Assembly (NCBI GenBank): GCA_028724905.1
Contig: JAQYTG010000005.1
Coordinates: 124,001-188,000 of the forward strand
Length of the DNA: 64,000 nt
Source of the DNA: Actinomycetaceae bacterium
Lineage (GTDB): Bacteria > Actinomycetota > Actinomycetes > Actinomycetales > Actinomycetaceae
Direction: 5' to 3'
Position numbers and translations under genes: made by a program. The notes beneath the pieces were generated by a model. The model made no database searches. It was not told the DNA's origin and saw only the letters and a list, made by a program, of their open reading frames with translations. Shown piece after piece: positions 27,034 through 36,178 of this stretch. Numbering within the stretch: the first letter of the stretch is position 1; every line of letters begins with the position of its first letter.

Positions 27034-27768
27034 TTATGTAGTCGAAACCAACTTAGCTAGCCCATATCCCAGATTACGATAAGAACCGACTCCACAATAG
27101 GGAATCAATCCAAATAGTGGCGCTACTTTTGCCCGCACTTCCATATCTCTGCACTCTAATCTCATTGTGCCCACAAAGCCATAAGCATCGCGCCGTTTAG
27201 CTGGCCTAGGCAGAGTAACAGGTACGGTGTGAATATCAAACTCCACTATTTCAATACGACCAGCATCTTTATGTGAAATTTGCTCAATCGGTATTGGCGC
27301 ATACGACTCCCACGCTCCGGCAGCTGCTCGGAGCACAGCTGAGGGTAAGGGAAAAGCACTAGCATCATCGCCACTACGAAATAACGTGGGAGTGAAGAAC
27401 TCAAGCTCCCAGATCTGCATATCCGCAAACTCAGGGCTGCCTAGCTGAGCAATGTCATCCCAGCTGCTTCTGCTCACTACTTCTAGCTCCCCTAGCCGCG
27501 TGAGCGCTTTGCCAAACCGCATCTTACTTGTCTCCGCCAGCGAGCTTCGCAGCGATCGCTCGGCCAGATCAGTGAGCACACTGATTTCCACATATACCTG
27601 ACCATCTATACCCAAAAACACCTGCGAAATCGTATATGGTTTGGTGTCCGGCTTATGCCCCCAATTTCCACCCGCATTATCAAGCAACTTAGTGAAAGCA
27701 GCACGCGAAATAATTGGATTTACCGGCTTCGAAATATCCGGTAGCGGCAGTAAAAACGTGGCAGGCAT
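27034..27768 (-). CDS. cas6: CRISPR pre-crRNA endoribonuclease Cas6
   Basis: 244 residues of the RAMP fold. Evidence is the central FFTPTLFRSGDD segment, the following PLPSAVLRAAAGAWESYAP helix, and the C-terminal glycine-rich loop LIPYCGVGSYRNLGYGLAKL, the hallmark of Cas6 proteins. It should cut the array transcript within the repeat to give crRNAs starting near ATTAGAAAC. Its ATG overlaps the stop of the preceding gene as TAATG. A 107-bp gap separates it from RT-cas1, large enough for a second promoter (TTGCAT and TAGTAA boxes are visible on the minus strand there, weak evidence). Confidence 0.88.
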   Translation of the reverse strand: MPATFLLPLPDISKPVNPIISRAAFTKLLDNAGGNWGHKPDTKPYTISQVFLGIDGQVYVEISVLTDLAERSLRSSLAETSKMRFGKALTRLGELEVVSRSSWDDIAQLGSPEFADMQIWELEFFTPTLFRSGDDASAFPLPSAVLRAAAGAWESYAPIPIEQISHKDAGRIEIVEFDIHTVPVTLPRPAKRRDAYGFVGTMRLECRDMEVRAKVAPLFGLIPYCGVGSYRNLGYGLAKLVSTT

Positions 27769-28370
27769 TAGCGATTACCTCCCCGACATTCACCTTTTCC
27801 TGTAGCTACAGATTTTTCCCATAAATCACTTTGTTTATCTGTAGGCAAAAAATTTTTTGGGCATACAAAAGTGCTACTAAGCCGCAGTTCTGGGCTAATC
27901 ACCGCAAACTCTACATCGGTGACGCTAGCCCCATACTGCCTGCCGATACGCTTTTCCTCTACACCCCATTGAATACCAGCAGTGACGTTCACAGCCACTT
28001 CTTTCGTGACGGCAACAGGCCTGGCAACACTAGTAGCTTCACTAAAATTAGGTACGCCTTGCCCTTTCTCATTAGCATCAATACTCGGCGCCGGTAGAAT
28101 ATCTGCGCGATCCTGAGTGAGCACCCCCACAATTCCCTTGCCAGCATTGATGCGCACCCGAGCCAACATAAGACCGCCAACTTCTCCGTCTTTCCACGCC
28201 CATAGATGAGTGTAGTCAGGAGCTTCCTCCGGGCAATCCACGTTCACATGAAAACCTTCATAATCCGCATAAGCACAGCTAAAACTAGCTAACAGCTCAC
28301 ACACCTGCGCCCATTCGAGCTCGCCGTATCCAGTGAGCCACATTTGCATCGTCGTGCTTATCTCACCCAT
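27768..28370 (-). CDS. CRISPR-operon protein of unknown function (possibly Csx19-like)
   Basis: 200 residues from ATG 28,370, which overlaps the upstream stop as ATGGGTGA. No catalytic motif or glycine-rich loop is obvious. Notable stretches are the TMQMWLTGYGELEWAQVCEL N-terminal segment, a THLWAWKDGEVGGLMLARVR beta-hairpin-like block, and a C-terminal part ending in basic residues. Position between Cas7 and Cas6 and size are compatible with the Csx19/TIGR03984 group found with type III-D-like systems, but I cannot confirm this. No Csm2/Cmr5-type small subunit is otherwise present, so it could also serve that role. Confidence 0.4.
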   Translation of the reverse strand: MGEISTTMQMWLTGYGELEWAQVCELLASFSCAYADYEGFHVNVDCPEEAPDYTHLWAWKDGEVGGLMLARVRINAGKGIVGVLTQDRADILPAPSIDANEKGQGVPNFSEATSVARPVAVTKEVAVNVTAGIQWGVEEKRIGRQYGASVTDVEFAVISPELRLSSTFVCPKNFLPTDKQSDLWEKSVATGKGECRGGNR

Positions 28371-29907
28371 CAGCTTTCTCCTCCATTGCAGCCCCAGCTT
28401 GAGCATATGACAGAACCGTTTCTAACTTATTGAGATCCTTGGTGTCTCCATTCACACTCACGTCACTCACAGCGCCCATACCGTAGCCAACTGCACTTTC
28501 TGGCCCAATAGCGATCAACCCATCGTTCAGATCCTTCAACGCCCAAAGCAAGGCCGCCTCCACCCAAGGTGCTGGCTGTTTGGAGTTGAGTGCTCGATCT
28601 ATATCCAGATTGAGCAAGCAATTTTGTCGATAATACTGCACAAACAAGGCTGAATCTCGCACCCCACCAGTAAAACGGTCAATAGCATTGCGATAACGAG
28701 CATACAGCCCCCTATTTTCAGGAAGATCAAGCACCTCTCGCACCTCACTGCGCTGGCTCTGACCCACTTCTTTGAACTTTGCAGCTGCCGTATCAGGATT
28801 AACACGCGAATCACGGAACATCCACACACCCGGACCTGCTGTGGATCCGAAAGCCGCACACACATCGCAATGCCCGCAACCCGACCAATCATCCTTTTCA
28901 GCATTATCTGAGCAGACACTCAACCCTAATGACCGGCCGATGAATTCAACCCGCGAGCGCAACATACCTTTCCAAGTGCTAGCGTAGATTCGTTGTGTAT
29001 CTCCCGCTTTTGCCTGCTCCTCGCTGAAAGCCAAAAAGGGCAAGCGAATCTCCGCATGAAGATAATTTCCTCTAGAGCTTGCTCCTACTGGGATCCTTCC
29101 ATAAGATCCGTATTCACTTAAGCTGTCAAAGTTCTCTATCTCTGGACTATCTGCAGCTATCTCCAGCCACTTCTCAGCGCGAGCAACAGGATCAGCCTCG
29201 GAATAACCCAAAAATTCCAACAGATCATCAGAATTTGATAGATCAAATATGCGATATATGAGATCAGTCATCCTCGCCTGCCCCATTCCCACCGAAGTGT
29301 AGCCGCCAATACGCGGTTGACACTCACGAATCACAGTGACCATATCTTTGAATAGACTGAGATCTGATGAATCATAGTCACAGCCCATATAGACACTCAA
29401 TACGCTGCCAGCCTCCACAGCTTCAGTGGTAAAGAGTGCCCGATTGCTCGCAGATCCACGTTTACGATCAATGCGGTTGCGGGTGCGCTGAGTGATCTTT
29501 TGACTATCTGATTTCAGGCTAGTCCCTAAAATCCACCATGCCGAGGAGGGGTGCTCACTTGGCCTACGCTTCTTCTCGTCACTAGAAAATTCATCTCCAA
29601 ATAATCTCGAGACAAAATTTACGTGATGCTTTTTCTCGTAAGCTTTTGCCGTAGCTCGAAGAGATCCAGCAATCGCACTGCCCGGCACGTATGGCTGGCC
29701 AGTACCTGGATGACGTAAAATTTCATCGAAGTTGCGTGAATCCGCCTCAGATTTTTCTTCTTTTTGCACCCCTGACTCTTTTATTTTCTTCTCGGCTGCC
29801 AAATACTCACAATTTTCCTCTTTTTTCTTGGCAAGGAGTGAATCCAAAGTACCGATATGCCATGATGCTTCCAGCTTGAGATCCACACGCATAACAACCC
29901 GTTTCAT
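28363..29907 (-). CDS. Tandem Cas7-Cas7 fusion (double RAMP effector subunit)
   Basis: 514 residues with two Cas7/Csm3-like domains. Domain 1 (~1-240) has LEASWHIGTLDS, an acidic NFDEILRHP placed where Csm3 carries its RNA-cutting Asp, then PYVPGSAIAGSLRATAKA and GYTSVGMGQARM. Domain 2 (~270-500) has ASTWKGMLRSRVEFIGRSLG, a zinc-type CGHCDVCAAFGS and SAVGYGMGAV. A coiled, charged insert (KKKEENCEYLAAEKKIKE) separates strands in domain 1. Such fused backbone subunits pair with crRNA over two segments. The downstream gene is coupled by an overlap; upstream, it overlaps the Csx10-like gene as ATGA. Confidence 0.8.
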   Translation of the reverse strand: MKRVVMRVDLKLEASWHIGTLDSLLAKKKEENCEYLAAEKKIKESGVQKEEKSEADSRNFDEILRHPGTGQPYVPGSAIAGSLRATAKAYEKKHHVNFVSRLFGDEFSSDEKKRRPSEHPSSAWWILGTSLKSDSQKITQRTRNRIDRKRGSASNRALFTTEAVEAGSVLSVYMGCDYDSSDLSLFKDMVTVIRECQPRIGGYTSVGMGQARMTDLIYRIFDLSNSDDLLEFLGYSEADPVARAEKWLEIAADSPEIENFDSLSEYGSYGRIPVGASSRGNYLHAEIRLPFLAFSEEQAKAGDTQRIYASTWKGMLRSRVEFIGRSLGLSVCSDNAEKDDWSGCGHCDVCAAFGSTAGPGVWMFRDSRVNPDTAAAKFKEVGQSQRSEVREVLDLPENRGLYARYRNAIDRFTGGVRDSALFVQYYRQNCLLNLDIDRALNSKQPAPWVEAALLWALKDLNDGLIAIGPESAVGYGMGAVSDVSVNGDTKDLNKLETVLSYAQAGAAMEEKADG

Positions 29908-30953
29908 TGTGCGCCCCTTTCGGACATGAGTTGAGATTGCGAATCCTCTTTCCTCGACTCGGGTTCTTCCCAGGCTTTATCAACTACTTCCACCCAGCCA
30001 TACCCCTCGTTTGTGCGCAGGCCAAGACCATTCTCGAGTAGATGCTGGAGTTTCTTGCTTGTCATATCGCCTTTCGCAAACCGCACTACCACTCCTTGCG
30101 TAAGCGCCACTTCAGTGGGTTTAGGTAATCCCGACGCGAGATGCCAACCGCCGGCCACCCCAGATTCCACTCGCGGATTCTCATTCCATATTCCTTCTGG
30201 GGTCACCCCTACCATCTTTTTAAGCGCCCCAGCCAGATCTATACTCGGTAGACCATAGTCATCTACCAAAATCGTGGGACTCAAAGTGCGAATCACACAT
30301 GGTTTTCCGGGATCTGGATTAAATTTTTTATCACATGGCTTGATTGCCACCTTTGATCTTCCCATCACGGATGTGCGCCCGCCAAAAAACGCCTGCCTCA
30401 CTCCAGGCTCGCTACCTTTAGAGCCATTGCCCGTCAAAAAGCTCGCATCTGCATTATCAGGAAGCACAATATACCCAATAAATCTAGTGCCCTTATCAAT
30501 CAGCTCACGCGAATACAACGCGCCATCTTTCGCCTGGTTGATTCTCGCCTCCAATGCAGTGGCAGTGCGGTTAATAAGTGCAATACCACGAAAATCCCCT
30601 TTAAGCTCCTCACGCCCGGCAAGACAACTCCTGGCAGCATCTTCTCCGAAAGCTAGATCTGCGAATTCTTTATGATCGGCTTTCGGATCGTGATATTTGC
30701 ACTGGCTCACCGATTGGCTATCCAGCGTCACTCCCACAGGATAGGCTGGGCCGAAATGACCTTCACGGAAAATCTCCTTGAATCCCGGATCGTTTGTCTG
30801 TTTGCCGGCACGGAACCACGCTGCAGCCAAGGCTCCACGAATCACTGATCCTGGCAGATACGGGTGGGAGCGCGTGAGAAACCCATGTTCACCGCTTGCA
30901 CCGAACGAAACCAGCTGTTGTGCCGTCACTGTCAGCTTAAGCCACTGAGACAT
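29904..30953 (-). CDS. Csx10-like RAMP subunit
   Basis: 349 residues. PYLPGSVIRGALAAAW is the RAMP helix-capping motif near the N-terminus. FRGIALINRTATALEARINQ followed by GALYSRELIDKGTRFIGYI and FFGGRTSVMGRSKV corresponds to the Csx10 pattern (arginine-containing HTAINR-like loop, LYS.E.I..GT.F.G). The C-terminus has the glycine loop LGLRTNEGYGWVEV. Csx10 is the Cas5-like subunit used in type III-D-like complexes. A Cys-x(n)-His/Cys stretch (SQCKYHDPKADH) may bind zinc. Frame overlaps both neighbours, indicating one operon. Confidence 0.72.
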   Translation of the reverse strand: MSQWLKLTVTAQQLVSFGASGEHGFLTRSHPYLPGSVIRGALAAAWFRAGKQTNDPGFKEIFREGHFGPAYPVGVTLDSQSVSQCKYHDPKADHKEFADLAFGEDAARSCLAGREELKGDFRGIALINRTATALEARINQAKDGALYSRELIDKGTRFIGYIVLPDNADASFLTGNGSKGSEPGVRQAFFGGRTSVMGRSKVAIKPCDKKFNPDPGKPCVIRTLSPTILVDDYGLPSIDLAGALKKMVGVTPEGIWNENPRVESGVAGGWHLASGLPKPTEVALTQGVVVRFAKGDMTSKKLQHLLENGLGLRTNEGYGWVEVVDKAWEEPESRKEDSQSQLMSERGAQ

Positions 30954-31599
30954 GGCCTACCTCCCCCACTAGTTGCGAATACGCCACAACTGCTTCGGTG
31001 ACAGCATCAAGATCTTCCTTGACGCTCCGCTCTGGCCTACCACTAGATTCAGCACTAAAACTCACCCAGCCCATCCCACGTGCTTTGCGCTGCCCGATTT
31101 TCTGGGTTAGACGTGCCGCTAAATGAATGAGAGCAAGATGTGCATTTATGACACTCTCAGAATTGAGATTTACACCTTCGGGCGGCTCAATAGTTCCGCG
31201 CCGAATGACAGTTAGTTTTGGCGGTTTCTCTGCACTCCACCACAACTCTTCTTTCATCAGTAAATAGCCTGGCTCTACAATGCCATCTTCGTTGAGCTTA
31301 ATGCCCGCGCGCGCCGCCAGCCTAGGAGGTTGTGGAATTTCCACACTGAAATTCCAAGGAGATATTTGCCCGTGGCCACCGCCGAAAACAGCCGTAATGA
31401 AAGGATGGTCATCGCCTCTATCCCATTTGGCAAGCTGTGCTACTAGAATCCGCGCAGAATCACGTATAACCCCTTTGATAGCTGTTTCATGAAGCGGATA
31501 TTGCGTATCAATCACTTCATCCAAGCCTTTGCCTGCATACCCAGTTCCTACACGCATAGGCCCCTCAAAAATCATCTTCAAAGTGAGGGCGTCAGTCAT
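30937..31599 (-). CDS. Csm3/Cas7-like RAMP subunit
   Basis: 220 residues, single Cas7-type domain. FEGPMRVGTGYAGKGLDEVI carries the strand/loop with an Asp (GLDEVID) matching the Csm3 catalytic-aspartate region. HETAIKGVIRDSARILVAQL is the conserved helix, and GQRKARGMGWVSF the glycine loop. In type III complexes this subunit forms backbone around the crRNA and cuts bound target RNA at 6-nt intervals. It overlaps cas10 by eight bases. Confidence 0.8.
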   Translation of the reverse strand: MTDALTLKMIFEGPMRVGTGYAGKGLDEVIDTQYPLHETAIKGVIRDSARILVAQLAKWDRGDDHPFITAVFGGGHGQISPWNFSVEIPQPPRLAARAGIKLNEDGIVEPGYLLMKEELWWSAEKPPKLTVIRRGTIEPPEGVNLNSESVINAHLALIHLAARLTQKIGQRKARGMGWVSFSAESSGRPERSVKEDLDAVTEAVVAYSQLVGEVGHVSVA

Positions 31600-33460
31600 T
31601 TTCGCTCTCCTCCTCTAGAGTTTTCGAGATTTGGGCATTACCTGAATCGCCACCCGCTGAAGAATGACTACCCTCCACATCACGCCACCAGCGACCCATA
31701 TTTAGAATGTCCTCAATATAGCCGGCTTGTCTATCGGTGATCTTTGTAGGATCCTCAACTCCGCACTCTTTTAAGAATTCACGAACAGAAGGCATACGGG
31801 CCGAAAAATGCGCTAAGTTGATGTCACGATTCTCTGGTTGCCCCACAATAAGGCGAAGTTGCGATTCACTATGGGCGCTCATCTGCGTGCGAGCTATGCG
31901 AAGTGCTTCGCGCCAGTTTGGGATGATGGGGGAAAATTGTTGGTCTATGGCCTCGAATTCACTTTTCTTTAGCTCTGATCTTTCCGGCGCCTCTGGCACT
32001 GGAAAAAATGCGGCAGCAGGTTCTCCATCGTTGTTTTGCTTTGATCTATTTTCCAAGCGCTCCAGCTGCCACACTTTATGCGCCTCTAGATCAGCACCGT
32101 CATAGGTGAGATCCAACCACGTGAAACTCCACTCCTGTCCACGCACTTCTTGCTTCGCGCGCTTAAGTAATTTCTCTGCTAGCTCCACTTGGTTGCCAAA
32201 AGGAAAGCCAGCTTTACATATCACCATGCCAGCGGAGATAGATAGGTGAGAAGGAATTTCATATTGCCGCGCCAACCGCGCAAACGGCTCTTGCATCTCT
32301 TGCAGGAACGTGAGCAAAAACTGCCAAGCATAATTAGCTGAGACGCTCACCAAGATATCATCTCCACCCACAATATGCGGCACCACTGGGCACTTTCCCT
32401 CGTCTGCGTCTATCACCGCTTTGGTAGCTAGAATTAGCGCTGCATTAGTGTGCTTCTTCATCTTTTTGGAAACATCGAGCATCACCCGCGTGGATTTCTC
32501 TTCAAGTGCTTTTTCCTGAAGTTTCTTAAATAAACCACCCACACCGTTGCCGTCGGCAAAAATAAGCGCCACGTGATTAGAATCAAAAGTGCGCACGCGT
32601 CCAGCTGGAGTATCCGACGTCATACCGTCTTGCGCACTTTTATCGGTATTATCAGCCTCTTTATTGTGAGCTCCAAGCTTGGCAAGCTGCTTAAAATCAT
32701 CCACTGCCAGATCTGATTTACGAAACTTCGCCCCATCTTCACGTGTAATATTTAGTGCTAGCTCGCCGCTACTAATCAACTCATTTAAAAGCGCCCGTTC
32801 GGCCACAAATTTAGAAGACGCTGTAGAGCCATCTTTATCCAGCGTACGTTTCTTTTGCGCTCTAATATCTTCATCGCCTTGGGTGATACGCCCAGCACAG
32901 TCTTGGCACAGCCGCATTTCACCATCTGGAGTCTTCACTTTGCGGGTGGCGGGGTCTAACCCGCATTCATCGCACGGACGTAGAAGTGGGAACTCATTAG
33001 CAATTGAATAGTACGCCTCTCTCGTCCATATTTCGGAATCATTTTGCGCAATTAACTCGGCATATAGTTTATCGCTCTGGTCCGTATAAGCCACAGTGAG
33101 GGTAATTCCTGGATTTTTGCGAGCTATCGCTTTTGCCAGATCATCAGCCGCGGCTTTCACATCTTCTTTAGTGCCACCAGTTTCTTTAGTGTCACCAGTT
33201 TTGGTGCACAAACTTACCACACCATCAATATCCAACCCCTCAGAATTAACTTCTACTTGTGGATGATGGGTCAAAACCTCGCCCACTAAACAGTCTGGAT
33301 GATCTTCCGGCAAATAAGTAGCTTCTGCCAACCTCTCAGAAGCTCCGCGTCTACCCCAAAGATGCCGCGAGCGTCCCAGGTACGTTTGAATTCGGCTCAT
33401 TCCCACAGTGGCATAAGCCCGCTTTCCGCTGGGCGCCTGTGCACCATTGCTCTTCATCAC
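31592..33460 (-). CDS. cas10: Cas10 large subunit, HD domain absent, GGDD intact
   Basis: 622 residues. There is no N-terminal HD motif: the protein starts directly with the first palm-like region (SRIQTYLGRSRHLWGRRGAS, ~22-41). Cys163/Cys166 and Cys185/Cys188 (CDEC...CQDC) make a treble-clef zinc site. The second palm has ALIFADGNGVG (Asp303) and HIVGGDDILVSV (Gly365-Asp368), the cyclase active site that makes cyclic oligoadenylates after target RNA binding. A flexible charged segment (~196-285) lies between the zinc site and palm 2. Without an HD nuclease, DNA cleavage by Cas10 is not expected, leaving signalling as the main output. It starts four bases before the stop of the upstream RAMP gene (ATGA overlap). 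Confidence 0.93.
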   Translation of the reverse strand: MMKSNGAQAPSGKRAYATVGMSRIQTYLGRSRHLWGRRGASERLAEATYLPEDHPDCLVGEVLTHHPQVEVNSEGLDIDGVVSLCTKTGDTKETGGTKEDVKAAADDLAKAIARKNPGITLTVAYTDQSDKLYAELIAQNDSEIWTREAYYSIANEFPLLRPCDECGLDPATRKVKTPDGEMRLCQDCAGRITQGDEDIRAQKKRTLDKDGSTASSKFVAERALLNELISSGELALNITREDGAKFRKSDLAVDDFKQLAKLGAHNKEADNTDKSAQDGMTSDTPAGRVRTFDSNHVALIFADGNGVGGLFKKLQEKALEEKSTRVMLDVSKKMKKHTNAALILATKAVIDADEGKCPVVPHIVGGDDILVSVSANYAWQFLLTFLQEMQEPFARLARQYEIPSHLSISAGMVICKAGFPFGNQVELAEKLLKRAKQEVRGQEWSFTWLDLTYDGADLEAHKVWQLERLENRSKQNNDGEPAAAFFPVPEAPERSELKKSEFEAIDQQFSPIIPNWREALRIARTQMSAHSESQLRLIVGQPENRDINLAHFSARMPSVREFLKECGVEDPTKITDRQAGYIEDILNMGRWWRDVEGSHSSAGGDSGNAQISKTLEEESEND

Positions 33461-36168
33461 CGGCCTCCTTTTCCGCGATAATACTGATCGGCACGTATTT
33501 TTTTCTCGTCATCCCTAATTCGCTTTTGCTCGTCCTTCCCGATCCAGGAATCCGGAGGAATAGGCACATATTGCGATACTAACTTTTTCTCATCCTGAAG
33601 ATTTACAAGAAGCGGAAGCGGAGTCATATCGCCGTTTTGAGCCCCCGTATGCTGCTGGAACCATCTAAACGATTCATAGAAGCGAGTATCATCACGGTTA
33701 AAAGTTGCATCTCCACCAACACCTGGAGGGTAGGAAATTCGGCCAACGTCTACTCCCTCAGGCTTCATACTTAATACTCGCTCTAGAGCCACAAACGTCT
33801 GGCTAAACTCGGGCAAAATTTTTCCGCTATTTTGCTGGTCTTTGTTATCTCTCGCTCTCACCGATGTAAGAGCGAGATCGCAATAATATTTTGCTGTGCG
33901 GGCAGCAATAGCAGAGCTATTTTCATCGCTTTCACTATCTCGTCCGTAGCGGCTCTGCGCCGTATACACCTCAAGGTTCAAAATTTCTGGAGCAGCACTG
34001 CCGTATCCGAGTGGCTTCCCACCTCCAAAATGCAAGCAATACCCGCCCTCTTGAGGACTAAGCAGAAGATTCGGATTAGCAGCCCCCAAGAGCCATCCCA
34101 ATTGCACAGGGCTTAAATTGTCGAAAGTTACTTTTGCTCGCAGCACTATGCCAGAAACGGTGCTGCGCTCGGTGCGCTCTGCTACGTCTTTATATTTTTC
34201 TCTTCGTCCCTTATCGTCACCGTGCCAATAATACTTACGCCCTCTGATTTGACGAGCGTCCGCTTGATCTAAGGAACTTCCCCAATGAGATCTAATCACA
34301 TGATCGTTCGCATCATAAATAGTATCTTCATCAATACTTCTTTTACGTGCAGACCACACTGATGCTAAATCGCTTTTTTTGGCTGTGACAAGATAGAAAT
34401 TTCCCGAGCTGGGTTTGGGCGCGCGTAATGGCGGCAATTGTTTCAACTGCACATCCACGGAACCAGCGCTTTCTCCCCAAGAGACTTTTATGTGCGAGGC
34501 ATAGCCCACCTGTTGTTTTTTCTCTGTATCTCCCTCAGGATCAACCGAACCAAACACTTGACACGAACGGCATAAATAATCGTCATCAGAACACGGCAAA
34601 CAGCTTTCCGCCATCCTCTCTCTCACTGGAAGCTTGCCAAAAGCTCGCCAAATAGTGGCCATCTTTAATCGAACAATTTTTTCTTCTCGCTGGCTGCCCC
34701 CTACATGGTCAATCTCTACCCACACGGTGTCGCCGGGATATAACCACCCGTCCACCTTACGCCGCATACCAATAAGGCGATCACCGAACACCACCTGCAC
34801 AAACTGAGGATTTTGGGGGCGGTTCGCTAAAGTATCTTGACGTGCTGGCACACCAATAAGATCCCCACCTCCCTCACATACACGGCGAAAATCTTCCCAT
34901 ACTGATGCGTCAAGCTTTATTATCTTTCCCGACAATCTTCCAGCAGCAAAGAAATATCCTTTGTCCCTGTTCCGTGCACCCGGATCCGTAAGATGCATCA
35001 CCCAGTTACTAGTGGGATCAACAGTCACTTTTTCTTTTTGTGGAAGCTCACGTCTATTGAGTTGTGATTTGTATGTAGCTTTAGATGCGTCAAAATTTAT
35101 TGGACTACCTGATTGAATCCCGGATTTGGATTGTGGTAAACAATCACTACTTATCCAGCATTCGTCACTGCATAGCTCCAGTTCCGTCACTGCATCATTT
35201 TCCACTTTATGCACCACGGCTAGGTGATAGTTTTTTGTATCTACATTCATAGGCTCGCGATGCACAGGAAGATAGCTAGAATCTAAAATTCTCATGCAGC
35301 TATTTGTAAGCGTCTCATGAATTGATCGTAGCGCTCCACGCAACGATGACCCAGGATACAGCAGTTTCCCATTCATAAGCTGTGGAGCTTGGTCTAAGGG
35401 CAATACCAATGGCGTCTTAAACGTAAGCTGCCACGTGAACTTACCAGACAATCCCGCTTCATTCTGGCTCGAATAATTTTGCAAAAGATCATCTGAGATA
35501 CCAGAGGTATCTGCGCTCAGGCTTGAATGCCATCTCGGCTTTCCACGATCCACTTTCTCAGGTAATGGCACAAAAGTGTACGGATTGACGAAAACTTTTT
35601 CAGCACCATAAAGTCGATTGAGTTGTTCTTGACGTTGACGCTCAACTTCTGCCTCCCTCCGATCCTGCTCTTCTTTTTCTTTTTTAAGTTGTTCTTGGCG
35701 TCGACGATGAGCTGCAGCCTCCCTTTGAGCCTGCTCCCTTATTCTGTTCTCACGCCATGCAGATAACCCACCATCCGTAAGCCACACCGCCTCGCCACTA
35801 GAGCTAATACCGAGTTGTATCCCGCTCGCTGTCTGCATAGACTGCAACTCTGATTGCTCAAGTCCTGATTGCCCCGCCTGCTTATCCTGCCAATCCCCCA
35901 CTTTTAGCTCTGCAGTAAGATTTGCAGCTTTAAAGCTGAGCGTGGTTTTAGAGAATTTCCTCCCCCTCTTACCGTCAACTATTGCGACTGGGCTTGCCGA
36001 TAAAGCATCTTCATCTACCACCACATATGCGGCATCACTGACTGAATCCTTGGCATCATCAATCACTAAACCCACAAAAGAATCAGCCTCAACCAACCGA
36101 TACTCGCCGCCGTAAGGAAAAGGAGCCATGCTCCACGTCTCGGCATCACGTTTGCAGATATATTTCAT
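33457..36168 (-). CDS. Large TIGR03986-like RAMP protein with N-terminal coiled coil
   Basis: 903 residues from ATG 36,168 (AGGGG upstream; a longer reading overlaps the previous gene). Residues ~1-125 are a small domain of unknown fold. Residues ~140-185 are a highly charged coiled coil (QREAAAHRRRQEQLKKEKEE region). The RAMP part begins at VFVNPYTFVPLPEKV, the signature opening of the TIGR03986 family. It continues with KLLYPGSSLRGALRSIHETL, a zinc-type CSDDDYLCRSCQVFGS, the RGRKYYWHGDD motif and HFGGGKPLGYGSA glycine loop, so it holds two RAMP domains. It is probably a double Cas7-like backbone subunit. Family members I recall are about 600-700 residues; the N-terminal additions make this unusually long. 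Confidence 0.8.
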   Translation of the reverse strand: MKYICKRDAETWSMAPFPYGGEYRLVEADSFVGLVIDDAKDSVSDAAYVVVDEDALSASPVAIVDGKRGRKFSKTTLSFKAANLTAELKVGDWQDKQAGQSGLEQSELQSMQTASGIQLGISSSGEAVWLTDGGLSAWRENRIREQAQREAAAHRRRQEQLKKEKEEQDRREAEVERQRQEQLNRLYGAEKVFVNPYTFVPLPEKVDRGKPRWHSSLSADTSGISDDLLQNYSSQNEAGLSGKFTWQLTFKTPLVLPLDQAPQLMNGKLLYPGSSLRGALRSIHETLTNSCMRILDSSYLPVHREPMNVDTKNYHLAVVHKVENDAVTELELCSDECWISSDCLPQSKSGIQSGSPINFDASKATYKSQLNRRELPQKEKVTVDPTSNWVMHLTDPGARNRDKGYFFAAGRLSGKIIKLDASVWEDFRRVCEGGGDLIGVPARQDTLANRPQNPQFVQVVFGDRLIGMRRKVDGWLYPGDTVWVEIDHVGGSQREEKIVRLKMATIWRAFGKLPVRERMAESCLPCSDDDYLCRSCQVFGSVDPEGDTEKKQQVGYASHIKVSWGESAGSVDVQLKQLPPLRAPKPSSGNFYLVTAKKSDLASVWSARKRSIDEDTIYDANDHVIRSHWGSSLDQADARQIRGRKYYWHGDDKGRREKYKDVAERTERSTVSGIVLRAKVTFDNLSPVQLGWLLGAANPNLLLSPQEGGYCLHFGGGKPLGYGSAAPEILNLEVYTAQSRYGRDSESDENSSAIAARTAKYYCDLALTSVRARDNKDQQNSGKILPEFSQTFVALERVLSMKPEGVDVGRISYPPGVGGDATFNRDDTRFYESFRWFQQHTGAQNGDMTPLPLLVNLQDEKKLVSQYVPIPPDSWIGKDEQKRIRDDEKKIRADQYYRGKGGR

Positions 36169-36178
36169 CGTGGAGCCC

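Noticed and set aside
31592..33460. HD nuclease motif in Cas10 at DHPD (residues 53-56)
   Set aside because: It reads Asp-His rather than His-Asp, is in a loop without the other HD-family histidines, and the N-terminal domain is too short.
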